A stretch of DNA of 60,000 nt from the NCBI RefSeq assembly GCF_026151205.1, contig NC_087074.1:19576740-19636739 (forward strand), in the 5' to 3' direction. Positions 28,171 to 39,115 of the stretch are shown here, one piece after another. Both the position numbers and the translations under genes were made by a program. The notes beneath the pieces were generated by a model. The model was given only the letters and a program-made list of their open reading frames with translations, searched no databases and was not told the DNA's origin. This stretch comes from Bolinopsis microptera (taxonomy: Eukaryota > Ctenophora > Tentaculata > Lobata > Bolinopsidae). Numbering within the stretch: the stretch's first letter is position 1; every line of letters begins with the position of its first letter.

Positions 28171-29011
28171 CTCCTGGTTAGAATAATAAGGCGGGCGGGC
28201 GGGATAGATTCTGATAATCCCAGCTCCCGCTGTTAGTTTTTTCCAGCTTAATAAAAACCCCGTCACAGCTTCTCTAATCCCGCCCCGCTAATTTGGCTCA
28301 ACAAGATCTGTTTTGTTTTGATATTCCAAGAGAATTTCATTCACGCACTGTCACGTGTTTTGATGACGTGTATCACGTGACTAACTACTACGACGCGCAC
28401 TGGTAAAAAAATGTCACGTTATGGCTTTACGTAAGAGCTATAAATACACTTGATTTACGTATCGCTTTAAATGCAGGCGCTGGCAAAACCCAGAACACTG
28501 CTTACATTACTTGTACTGATGGAATCTTACATTACCTACTTGGACCAGTTCCAGAACTTGTCTCGACGGTTACATTTGTCCGGTAAATTTTGTCGTAGCA
28601 ATTGCTCTGTTTGATATGAGCCATGTTTTATAGTCGTCTACTTTGATGAACTTCATGACACGATATCATTATTAGTTCCACCTTTTATCGCTTGCCAGGC
28701 TTAACACGACGCCCCTTATCGATAATTATTCAACGTTCTGACCGAGGAATCATGTTTAAATGGAACACCAATTTCAAATGACATAGTACCTTAGTTTTAT
28801 TTATTTAGTAATATAATATACGTCCCAATTCCATTTCATATTTTCCATAATGATCTCATATAGCTCATAGTTGTATTACTTTTGGCTTTTCAGTTTTACA
28901 TTACTACGTTAGTAATGACTATGATTTGTTTCAAACAGGTGCAAAATTTAAATGTGTAATCTCACATCTCTCTTTCGAATAAAACATTTCAGCAAGGCCA
29001 TAAAATAATAC
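28171..29011. other. Intergenic sequence with a short GC-rich patch
   Basis: 28188-28300 holds (GGCG)n and CCCGCCCCGC on opposite sides of a short spacer, which could pair as a hairpin. The rest is AT-rich with no supported exon. NOX 3' exons would be expected on the minus strand below 31863 but were not found here. Confidence 0.35.
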
Positions 29012-31416
29012 ATCATAGGGGGGGGGGGGGGGGGGGGGGTGTCACGTCCGTCTATGTCCGCCTATGTCCTGTCCTTTTTGGATTCTATGAGACAACGGAC
29101 GTGTTTTTTGGGACATTGGCGGACACGGACGGACATTGGCGGACTCAGACGGACATTGGCGGACACGGACGGACATTGGCGGACTCGGACGGACATTGGC
29201 GGACTCGGACGGACATTAGCGGACCCGGACGGACATTGGCGGACTCGAACGGACATTGGTGGACATTAGCGGACATTGGTGGACATTAGCGGACAAACGT
29301 TTTGAGAATTTTTCGCAACTTCTATGTATTATAATTTTGTACAAAACAAACGACTTATTAATCACACTAAAGCTATTAATAGTTTTAACTTATTATATCA
29401 AATTATATAGGGACCCAGGAAAAGGCCCCAGGAGGAGGAGGAGGAGGAGGACTGGGGAGGAGGAGGACTGTTGAGGACTGATGAGGAGGACTGAGGACGA
29501 GGAGGAGGAGTAGGAGGAGGACTGAGGAGGGGAGGAGGAAGAGGACTGGGGGGATCAGGAAGACCCAGGAGGAGGACCCAGGAGGAGGAGGAGGACTGAG
29601 GAGGATGACTCAGGAGGAGGAGGACTCAGGAGGACTGAGAAGGAGGAAGACTGAAGAGTACTGAAGAGTACTGAGGTCTGAGGAGGATGGCTGAGGAGGA
29701 TGGCTGAGGAGGATGGCTGAGGAGGATGGCTGAGGAGGATGACTGAGGAGGATGACTGAGGAGGATGACTGAGAGGGAGGAGGAGGATTAGGAAGACCCA
29801 GGAGGAGGAGGAGGAGGAGGACCTAGAAGGAGGACCTAGGAGGAGGAGGAGGAGAACTGAGGAGGATGACTCAGGAGGAGGAGGAATCAGGAGGAGGACT
29901 GAGGAGGACTGAGAAGGAGGAGGACTGAGGAGGATGGCTGAGGAGGATGACTGAGAGGGAGGAGGAGGAGGAAGAAGAGGAGAAGGACTGAGGAGGAGAA
30001 GGAGGACCCAGGAGGAAGAGGACCCAGGAGGACCCAGGAGAAGGAGGACCCAGGAGGAGGACCCAGGAAAAGGCCCCAGGAGGAGGAGGAGGACTGGGGA
30101 GGAGGAGGACTGTTGAGGACTGATGAGGAGAACTGAGGACGAGGAGGAGGAGTAGGAGGAGGACTGAGGAGGGGAGGAGGAAGAGGACTGGGGAGGATCA
30201 GGAAGACCCAGGAGGAGGAGGAGGAGGACCCAGGAGGAGGAGGAGGAGGAGGACCCAGGAGGAGGAGGAGGACTGAGGAGGACTGAGGAGGAGGACTGAC
30301 GATGACTGAGAAGGAGGAGGACTGAGGAGTACTGAGGAGGATGGCTGAGGAGGATGGCTGAGGAGGATGGCTGAGGAGGATGACTGAGGAGGATGACTGA
30401 GAGGGAGGAGGAGGAGGACTCAGGAGGAGGACTCAGGAGGAAGAGGAGGAGGAGGACTCAGGAGGAGGACTTAGGAGAAATGAGGAGGACTGAGGAGAAC
30501 TGAGGAGGAGGAGGAGGAGGAGGACTGAATAGGAGGAGGAGAAGGAGGGGGACTGGGAGAGGACTGAGGAGGAGGAGGACTGATGAGAAGGATGAGGAGG
30601 AGGACCCAGGAGGAGGACTGAGGACCGAGGAGGAAGAGGAGGAGGATGAAGAGGAGGAGGAGGACCCAGGAGGAGGAGGACTGAGGAGGAGGACTGAGGA
30701 GGATGACTGAGAGGGAAGAGGAGGAGGAGGAGGACTCAGGAGGAGGAGGAGGAGGACTGAGGAAGACTGAGAAGGAGGAGGACTGAGGAGGAGGACTGAA
30801 TAGGAGGAGGAGGAGGGGGACTGGGGGAGGACTGAGGAGGATGGAGGACTGAGGAGAAGGATGAGGAGGAGGACTGAGGAGGACTGAGGAGGAAGAGGAG
30901 GAGGATGAAGAGGAGGAGGAGGACCCAGGAGGAGGACCCAGGAGGAGGACTCAGGAGGAGGAGGAGGACTGGGGAGGAGGAGGACTGTTGAGGACTGATG
31001 AGGAGGACTGAGGACGAGGAGGAGGAGTAGGAGGAGGACTGAGGAGGGGAGGAGGAAGAGGACTGAGGAAGATCAGGAAGACCCAGGAGGAGGAGGAGGA
31101 AGAGTAGGAGGAGGAAGCATCTAAATGTTATTTCCATTTTTGTCCGTTTTGTCCGCTCTATTTTTTGTCCGTTTTGAAAATATAGGGTACCGGACAAAAA
31201 ACATGATCCCCCCATATAACAGCAAAAATTGAACATTTTATTTAGCAATTTAGGTGTCCATTAATGTCCGCTAATGTCCGTATATGTCCGTCTATGTCCG
31301 CCTATGTCCGTCTATGTCCGCCTATGTCCGCCTATGTCCGCCTATGTCCTGTCCTTTTTGGATTCTATGAGACAAGCGGACATAGACGGACGTGACACCC
31401 CCCTCCCCCCATCATA
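29012..31416. mobile_element. G-run-ended TIR element, copy 1, 6-bp target duplication
   Basis: The element spans 29018-31410 and is flanked by ATCATA on both sides (29012-29017 and 31411-31416). The left end is a G run then TGTCACGTCCGTCTATGTCC. The right end is ...GGACATAGACGGACGTGACA followed by C runs. Subterminal blocks are arrays of GGACATTGGC and TGTCCGCCTA units, and both ends share a block containing CCTTTTTGGATTCTATGAGA in the same orientation. The core (about 29425-31115) is a purine-rich minisatellite. It has no transposase and belongs to no superfamily I can name. Confidence 0.85.
29425..31115. repeat. Purine-rich GGAGGACTGA minisatellite core
   Basis: About 1.7 kb of GGAGGA/GACTGA/GACCCA units, nearly all A and G on the plus strand, with longer repeated blocks (for example GATGGCTGAGGAG runs at about 29690 and 30340). 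The Ser/Pro/Leu-rich minus-strand frames over it are repeat translations. Confidence 0.95.
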
Positions 31417-31639
31417 TATACTTATATATATGTATTATATATATATAATAAATAAATAAATAATTGAACAAGGTACTGTAAGTGCTTCTAAACTCATGTT
31501 TAGACAAAATGTCACTATAAGACCCAAAACTAGTGGCTCACGACATGAACTTATGGGCAAAAATTAAAGAGTGAGAAAATATTCTGTTTAAATCATTTCT
31601 GGCAGAGATCGGCCACAATATTACGTAATTTACTATTTG

Positions 31640-31856
31640 ATAATCTCAACGAGATACTATTTAGATTATCATGCTAATTATGTTAAATTTACTAATTTTG
31701 CTAATTATAATAATCATACTGATCATACTAATTATAATAGTTATACTTATTGTACTAATTATACTAATTGCATTAATTACACTAATTATACTAATTATAA
31801 TAATTATACTAATTTAGATACTTATTATACTAATTAAAATACTAATTATACTGTTT
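31640..31856. repeat. AT-rich (TAATTATAC) repeats in a NOX intron
   Basis: Irregular 9-bp units (ACTAATTAT/ACTAATTATA) immediately downstream of the NOX exon 31945-31863 donor on the minus strand. Noncoding. Confidence 0.75.
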
Positions 31857-31862
31857 ACTCAC

Positions 31863-32798
31863 CACACTGATTTTAATATGGATGCATACGGTGTTACTCC
31901 GACTCCAGCTCCAATTGAAACCGTAGTCTTGTACTTGAATATGTCCTGAGATCATAGAATGTAAGGTGAAACTCACAGGTTTCTCGTGAATAATAGCTGA
32001 TACATTCTTATCAATTATTCTTTGGTTGACTGGTTGGGCTATGAGTTCATTATAGGATATAAAGCAAGTCGAGTTTGCACAGAAAATGTGCAACTAACGT
32101 CCGATGGTGTCCCATAAGGTCCATCAACTGCTATCTTAAAGTTAAGCTCTGCTCTCTTTCCCTCTTTGGTAGTCTTGTCTTTAGAATGACCGGCTACAGC
32201 TTTCAGTAGGGAAGCTGTATAAATGGTTGGGTTAGACAATATGTTTAGTTTTCTTCAAACTATGTCTCCAAAAACTGAACGAAAGCTTAAAAAGATAAAC
32301 TGGAGAGAACAGGACATATTAATTGACACAACAATACAATTTACTACTAACACCAGGTAAACATCCCTGTAATAACTTACCTGTCCAGTCACCCGATTTC
32401 CTGATATGCACGGAGAGATAGTCCTCTTCGGGAGCTGTAGTTAGGGTGAAGGGATGCCACTCAAATATAGACAACTCACTACATTGCAGGAACACGTACT
32501 GGGGAGGGTGTAGTGGGTTTTTATTTTTATTTTTATCGAGAGGTCTGATATTGAGATGACTTGGCAGCAGTTTAGAAACTGTTAAAATAGCTTTAATAAC
32601 TAGGATTGAGTATTAATCATTTATTCTGTATGAACCATATTAACATGAATTAACTATAGAATATATATGTGACTAGTAGATTCTTCATCACTATGACTAC
32701 GCGTCATGTTGTGCTGTATTTCTCACCTGGCCAGCATGCTGTTTCCAGCCCTTCTTCCTCATCCTTAGTTCCAGACAAGGTCCAGGATGCTCAATAGC
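31863..32798 (-). CDS. NADPH oxidase (NOX) catalytic region, four exons, partial
   Basis: Exons on the minus strand: 32798-32727, 32498-32381, 32214-32099 and 31945-31863, with consistent phases. In order they read [15 protein letters not shown]...GQ, then [20 protein letters not shown] with [18 protein letters not shown], then [13 protein letters not shown], then [20 protein letters not shown] with ASILKSV. HPFTLT is the FAD-binding motif of the ferredoxin-reductase domain, and GAGVGVTP starts the NADPH-binding site. This is the hallmark of gp91phox/NOX2-like NADPH oxidases, which move electrons from NADPH through FAD and haem across the membrane to make superoxide. The haem-bearing membrane helices (5') and the rest of the NADPH domain (3') were not found and would lie beyond the neighbouring repeats. 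All visible motifs are intact. NOX1-4-type is more likely than DUOX or NOX5, but the missing N-terminus prevents proof. Confidence 0.88.
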
Positions 32799-33390
32799 CT
32801 TGTTTAATTAATCTCATTACAGCATCTTTAAAATACTTAAATGTGACAAGGAGTTCAAGGACCAATAATTGGTGAGATGAGGAACAATCGAAAAATTATC
32901 AGACACACCACGCAGTGAGTCACGACGAGACTAATATTTCCAAAAGAGCCAGACCACAGTTAAACCAACCTTGGAGTAGTTGACATAGCCAGGACCCTTA
33001 AAGGACCAGTTAACTCGAAAAAAAGTTATCCTCATATTTTGACAGATTGTGACAAATAGCAAACTGAGCAACGAATCGTAATTCCTAAATCTCTAACTGC
33101 TCTCTAACGCGTGTAAATAGCGTTTGTATTATTTTGGCGATGACGTAACGAAGTCCCTGGCGCGCACAGAGGAGCTCGCGAGACTGTATTTTACAGGTAG
33201 AAATGGACATGATACACAACTTTAGAGTTAACTTTTGAGAAAATCATAAGTCATTTATCTAAAATTAAGCTGTTAGTGTTCATGATCAACCTTTGGCGAC
33301 AATGTTTTACGTGAAATGTAAAAATCAGGAGTAATATAAAAAGTGTATTTTTAGACTTAAGTGCTAGCTCATAGTTTAAGAATTATATTT
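32799..33390. other. Intron or intergenic sequence 5' of the NOX exons
   Basis: No further NOX exon recognised. A stretch near 33000-33190 has GC-rich GGCGCGC motifs and no coding frame. Confidence 0.35.
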
Positions 33391-34562
33391 GATTCACGAT
33401 GTCAATCCTTCGCAGCTCGGTGAGGCACAGTGGTTGCGAGAAGAATTATTTGATGCGCGGCGCGACCCAGTAGTGCATCGCGCTACAAGAATTATATAAA
33501 TTAACATTTGTCGTTTAGCCATGTCAGAATCAATCGTGCCGTAATATATCAATATGGCCAAAGAATAATAGGGTCTTGAAAATTCTATAGTTGTTCAGTG
33601 GGTCGGTTGACCACGCGCGCCAAGTGCTAGGGTGCATTCTCATTGACAATTAAACTTGGTCAAAGATAATTATACACAATTCCTAAATTAAATCAATATA
33701 ATCATGTAGATATGAGTATTCAACACTACTCGACAACAAATATTTATCGGCCCATCGACGATTCAGTTGCCGAAACAAAAATCAAATGTTTGCTTTTTCG
33801 TTTCGGGAACTCTTTGAACTCAATATTATATGCAACTAATCATACTTTATAATGGTTTCATCAGCAGTAATAGAAAGCGCAGCTGAGTATAAAAATGTAT
33901 TTTACAAGCCACAGGGGGAGCTGAAACCAGGTTTTCGATCAAACGCTGCCATGTGTAGTCAAACGTCGCCAAAAGTTGCTCTCGTCCAATGAAATTGCTG
34001 CATTATGTAAGCCAAGCTCCGCATATGAATATATGTAATTCAATTATGCATACTGACTTGCAAAATGCAGCGATTTCATTGGACGAGAGCAACTGTTGGC
34101 GACGTTCGACTACAAATGGCAGCATTTGATCGAAAACCTGGTTTCAGCCCCCCTGTGAAGCGCGTACAAAATTTGTAGCAAAAATTCCTTGTATCACGTG
34201 GTGACCCCCGCTGCCGCTTCACTATAGTTTCGACGATACAGGGGGAGCCGCGCACTCGTGCGCGGCGGGTCATACAATACAACGTATGACAAAAATTCCT
34301 ACACTGCGAACTTATTTTATTTACATTTTCAGACAACTGTTAGAACCAAATTTATCCAAATCGGTAGATATAATAAAGTTTGTGCCAATTAATGGCGCTT
34401 ATTGCATTGTAGCGTGATGCGTTGCTCGGCCGCGCCGCGCATCCAATATAATGCTTTTTGCTTGTAGTGGCGTGCGCTCGCCTCCCGGCGCGAAAGCACA
34501 ATATGGTTAAATGAACTACTGGGCCTCGCCGAGCTGCGAAGAATTGCAGACATCGTCAATTA
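33391..34562. repeat. Inverted pair of a GC-rich ~110-170 bp module around a MITE
   Basis: Left module starts GATTCACGATGTCAATCCTT (33391) and ends near GCGCTACAA (33487). The right module (about 34394-34562) is its diverged reverse complement (TTGTAGCG ... CATCGTCAATT). The same module pair recurs at 51822-52128 in the opposite relative arrangement. It is a dispersed repeat family; no coding content. Confidence 0.65.
33911..34156. mobile_element. MITE-like inverted repeat, ~93-bp arms
   Basis: ACAGGGGGAGCTGAAACCAG... at 33911 is matched by the reverse complement ending at 34156 with scattered mismatches; about 60 bp separate the arms. No clear target duplication. A lone ACAGGGGGAGC-like end also occurs near 34239. 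Confidence 0.75.
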
Positions 34563-34804
34563 AATTTTTCGAAGGAACAAATCATGAAATGAAGAACACT
34601 TGCCTCACTAATGTCCAATGTACCACTCAGCGTGACTCTCACTGTCGGAAAACCCTTAAGAGTCTTTTGCTGCTCAAGGAATACGGTAGCTATCATGAAT
34701 TCTGCCCATGTGCAAGAAAACTGGGCAAATTCCTTTGCAACTGTCACACGCTTTTCAGGAACCCGAAAAAGGACGCAATATGCCTGTCACCCCATCAGGA
34801 CTAC

Positions 34805-34870
34805 CACCAAATAATAATAATAATAATAATAAAGTATTATATCCCGCTAATATTAGCAAATAGTAACCAA
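34805..34870 (-). repeat. LINE-type 3' tail with (ATT)n
   Basis: On the minus strand, GCGGGATATAATACTT is followed by (ATT)n. The similar end AGCGGGATATAAATACCTCA closes the LINE fragment near 54025, so this is likely another 3' LINE end. The minus-strand frames just upstream (such as EFLNLGATILMEIDWDPSAW around 35250) were not identified. Confidence 0.4.
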
Positions 34871-34879
34871 GGATGGTAC

Positions 34880-36475
34880 TAGCTACTAAATGTCTGAGCG
34901 CTGTCCAAACAAAAGATAATACTTTAATAATTTGAAAGTCTCCAACAAAAAATTCTCAATTTCCTTTAAACTGCTTATTAGTAACACTAACGTCTTAAAA
35001 GAACTATATTATACGACAGACATGGTGGTTCATCAGACATCAGATGGAATAAAATATATGAGAAAAATTTCATAATCTCGACACATATGGTTACCTTTAA
35101 TTTATTTCAAAAGAATTTCATTTACATTGAACATCATTATACAACTCTTCTTTATTTGTAGATCAAAACAACAAACAAAACTGAGGCTGCATCCCTGTCA
35201 TTTACCCACAAATCATTTTAATGAGTTGCTCGAGGTTAGTAGACCAGGCCGACGGATCCCAGTCGATTTCCATGAGTATTGTCGCACCCAAATTAAGGAA
35301 CTCGCACACTTCTTCCACCCTGTACCCAAACAGTTGCAAGCAAGCTGCCTTTCACCCACGGTTCACTGAGGTACAGGTTAGATTGCCGAAGCATGTGCTA
35401 CCAACTCCGCAATCATGTGGTACGGCCAAAGTATTACAGGTTTATAAAAATAAAAATAAAAACAAGCCAGGGCATGGCAAATGGCAGTATAGTCTTATCC
35501 GGACTCCGTGTAAGTGTGTAACTATACTCACAACTCATGACAGTTAAAAAAATCCCATGGATTAAATCTAAAAACTGAAGGCCCGGTCCTAGGAACTTTC
35601 TAAAAAAGAACACAAATATAATTACGACTAGGTATGTTCTGATTATTGAAAAAATCGGTTTTAAAGCCGTTTTAAAAGTATCAATGTTGTTAGCTTTTCT
35701 TACCGTATAACGGTAGCAAAGTTCCAGGGGGTTTTTTGGGGGATGCGTTGCTAAATCCTCCTATCACTAGCCTGATTTTACTGGGTCTACTAACTTTAAA
35801 ACCTTAAGTCATCACCAGGACAGTTGCCGTGTTTTAGAATTTGCTGATGTGAGTCAAGCTGAAGAAGATTCAGGGACAGATATGGTTGGTGCTTGGCTGT
35901 ACATATAACATTATACGCCAGAAGACAAATCTTGAAACTTATTCGTTCTTCAATGGGGAGGAATGTGTGCTTTTTTGTTGTTATTTCAAGAAGAGCTACA
36001 TCACGGTCTTCGATAACAAAACTAATTCAGATCAACCATCATTATGCAGATTTCTCGATCTGTTGTACGAGCATGGAACACTTGTGATTACTGTTTCTAA
36101 GTACGTTGTGAATGTGAGTGGGGAGGACCTGTTCGAGTATTGAGGTGTTCTGTTGGGGACTCGATACTGATACGCAGGTTAGTGATCATTGAAGTTGCCT
36201 TTTATACTTCCTCTTATGGTTAAATTATTATGTCAGCAATTATTTCTATTTCGGGTGTTTGTACGGGAGTTAAATTTTAAGTGATTTTGTTTTAAATTTT
36301 CATGATTCTGAATGGAATTTTACTTTATATAGGTATGTTATTCATTCTTGTATAGTCGAGACGATGGTGGTAGTGCCATCTCCGACAAACTTTACGTTAT
36401 TTCCGTTTTAATTCGTTTAATTTGGTCCTTGCAGTGATTTTATCATCTGACTGAATCTAATTGTGTCAATAAAAT
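34880..36475. other. Region with unassigned coding-like patches
   Basis: Minus-strand 35330-35200 reads QLFGYRVEEVCEFLNLGATI and on to a stop, without an identified partner exon. Plus-strand 35886-36143 has an 85-residue frame (VLGCTYNIIRQKTN...) with no recognised domain. Neither has support beyond being open. Confidence 0.25.
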
Positions 36476-36479
36476 TATG

Positions 36480-38480
36480 TAGGTATTGTGTGGATGAAGT
36501 GTGCTTGTAGTCACAGTTTCTAATTATGTAGGTATGTGGTGATGAAGTGTGCTTGTATGTCACAGACTGCTATTATGTAGGTATGTGTGATGAAGTGTGC
36601 TTGTAATCACAGTTATAATTATTTAGGTATTGTGTGATGATGTGTGCTTTAATCACAGTTCTAATTATGTAGGTATTGTGTGATGAAGTGTGCTTGTAAT
36701 CACAGTTCTAATTATTTTAGGTATTGTGTGATGAAGTTGTGCTTTTTGTCACAGCTCTAATTATGTAAGTATTGTGTGATGAAGTGTGCTTGTAATCACT
36801 GTTCTAATTATGTAGGTATTGTGTGTTGATGTGTCTTGTAGTCACAGTTTATATTATGTGTGTTTGTGTGATGAAGTGTGCTTGTATCACAGTTCTAATT
36901 TTGTAGGTATTGTGTGATGAAGTGTGCTTGTAATCCAGTTCTAATTATGTAGGTATTGTGTGATGACGTGTGCTGGTAGTCACAGTTCTAATTATGTAGG
37001 AAGTGTGTGCTGAAGTGTGCTTGTAGTCAAGTTCTAATTATGTAGGTATTGTGTGATGTAGTGTGTTGTAATCACAGTTTAATTTATGTAGGTATTGTGT
37101 TGATGAAGTGTGCTTTTAGTCCATCAGCTCTAATTATGTAGGTATTGGTGTGAGGAAGTGTTGCTTGTAAGTCACAGTTCTAATTATGTAGGTATTGTGT
37201 GTTGGAAGTGTGCTTGTAGTCACAGTTCTAATTATGTAGGTATGGTGAATGAAGTGTGCTTGTAATCACAGTCTATTTATGTCGGTATTGTGTGAGGAAG
37301 GGGTGCTTTTTAGTCACAGCTCTTAATTATGTAGGTATTGTGAGATGAAGTGTGCTTGTAATCCACAGTTTAATTATGTTGTATTGTGTGATGAAAGTGT
37401 GCTTATAGTCACAGCTATAATTATGTAGGGTATTGTTGTGATGAAGTGTGCTTGTAGTCTAGTTCTAATTTAGGTAGGTATTGTGTGATGAAGTTGTGCT
37501 TGTAGTGACAGTTTCTAAAGTATGTAGTTATTGTGTGTTGAAGTGTGCTTGTAGTCTCAGTTCTAATTATGTAGGTATGGTGTGATGAGTGTGCTTTTAG
37601 TCCACAGCTCTAAATTATGTAGTTATAGTGTGATGAAGTGTGCTTGTAATCACAGTTCTAATCTTGTTGGTATTGTTGTGTGATGAAGTGTGCTTGTATA
37701 TCACAGTTCTAATTATGTAGGTATTGTGTGATGAAGTGTGCTTGTAGTCACAGTTCTAATTATGTTAGGTATTGTGTGATGAAAGTGGTGCTTGTAATCA
37801 AGTTCTACTTATGTAGGTTTTGTGTGAATGAAGTGTGCTTGTTTGTTATCACTGTTCTTAATTAAGTAGGTATTGTGTGATGAAGTGTGCTTGTAGTCAC
37901 CAGATCACCAATTTATGTAGGTATTGTGCGATGAAAGTGGCTTGTAGTTCAGTTCTAATTTTGTTGGTATTGTGTGATGAAGTGTGCTTGTAGTCACAGC
38001 TATTTATAGTAGGGATTGTGTGATGATGTGTGATTGTAGTCAAGTTCTAATTATGTAGGTATTGTTGATGAAGCTGTGCTTGTATAATCACAGTTTCTAA
38101 TTATAGTAGATATTGTGTGATAAGTGTGACGTGTAGTCACAGCTCTAATTATGTAGGTATTTGTGTGATGAAGTGTGCTTGTAATCCAGCTAATTATGTA
38201 GGTATTGAGTGATGAAGTGTGCTTGTAGGCACAGCTCTAATTATGTAGGTATTTGTGCGATGATGTGTGCTTTAATCACAGTTTACTTAATTATGTAGGT
38301 AGTGTGTGATGAAGTGGCTTGTAATCACAGTTTAAATTATGTAGGTATTGTGTGATGAAGTATGCTTTTAGTCACAGTTCTAAGTATGTAGGTATTGTTT
38401 TGTGATGAAGTGTGCTTTTAATAACAGCTCTAATTATGTAGGTATTGTGTGATGAAGTGTGTAGTGTTCACAGCTCCAAA
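36480..38480. repeat. 47-bp satellite array, about 42 copies, rich in single-base indels
   Basis: Unit TTCTAATTATGTAGGTATTG followed by TGTGATGAAGTGTGCTTGTAATCACAG. Nearly every copy differs from its neighbours by one or more one-base insertions or deletions, many in short homopolymers, quite unlike the clean 21-bp array at 8189-9134. Not CRISPR: copies are contiguous without unique spacers. Confidence 0.95.
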
Positions 38481-38489
38481 GCTGAAAAG

Positions 38490-39115
38490 CCTTGCATTAT
38501 CAAGTTTTAGAAGTGAATAAGGTCACCACTGTAACTTTAAATGTTAAAGTCCATTTCCCATACAGTGTAAGATAATGGTTACTATAATGCACTAATACCT
38601 TTAGATTGATAATAGTAATAAAGGATAAGGAGTGTCGACACGATACAAAATATTACATAAAATTTTAGTATGCGCAGGGTTGAAATGAAACATCATAGGT
38701 TAGGAAAATTATAATATATCATAATTATTGACACGCTACTTCAATAATAATTATCATTGTTTTCATCGTTCACCCTGAAACATTAAGGGGTTATATCCCA
38801 TTGCGCCTATAATACCCCTTTATTTTTACCAAATTTCAAAGGTTGACGAGTAAAACTCAACTATACTTACTTTGTCAAATTTTAGTGTCGCTGTACCAAT
38901 TTCAAATGTTACAATGTCACATGTTACAACAACTGGGTAACCGAGGGTGTGTGACCACCTGTTACAGCTACACCCCCTCGTGACAAATGTAAAAAAATTA
39001 TGGTTCTTGTTGGTTCTCGTTGCCCCGATGGTTCCTTAAACTCGAATACATCCATTATTCTGACTAGCGCGACATTACTGATGTGAAGAGGGTAAAACGA
39101 CCTCAAATTTCATTT
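38490..39115. other. Intergenic sequence
   Basis: No supported coding or repeat feature. Confidence 0.35.

Noticed and set aside
29018-29039. Poly-G as telomeric or assembly-gap sequence
   Set aside because: It sits exactly at the tip of a TIR element with a 6-bp duplication, so it is an element end.
30736-31248. Ser/Pro/Leu-rich 170-residue frame (and the similar one at 44604-45044)
   Set aside because: Antisense translation of the purine-rich satellite in the TIR elements.
36480-38480. CRISPR-like array
   Set aside because: Units are contiguous, with no unique spacers, and the window is eukaryotic.
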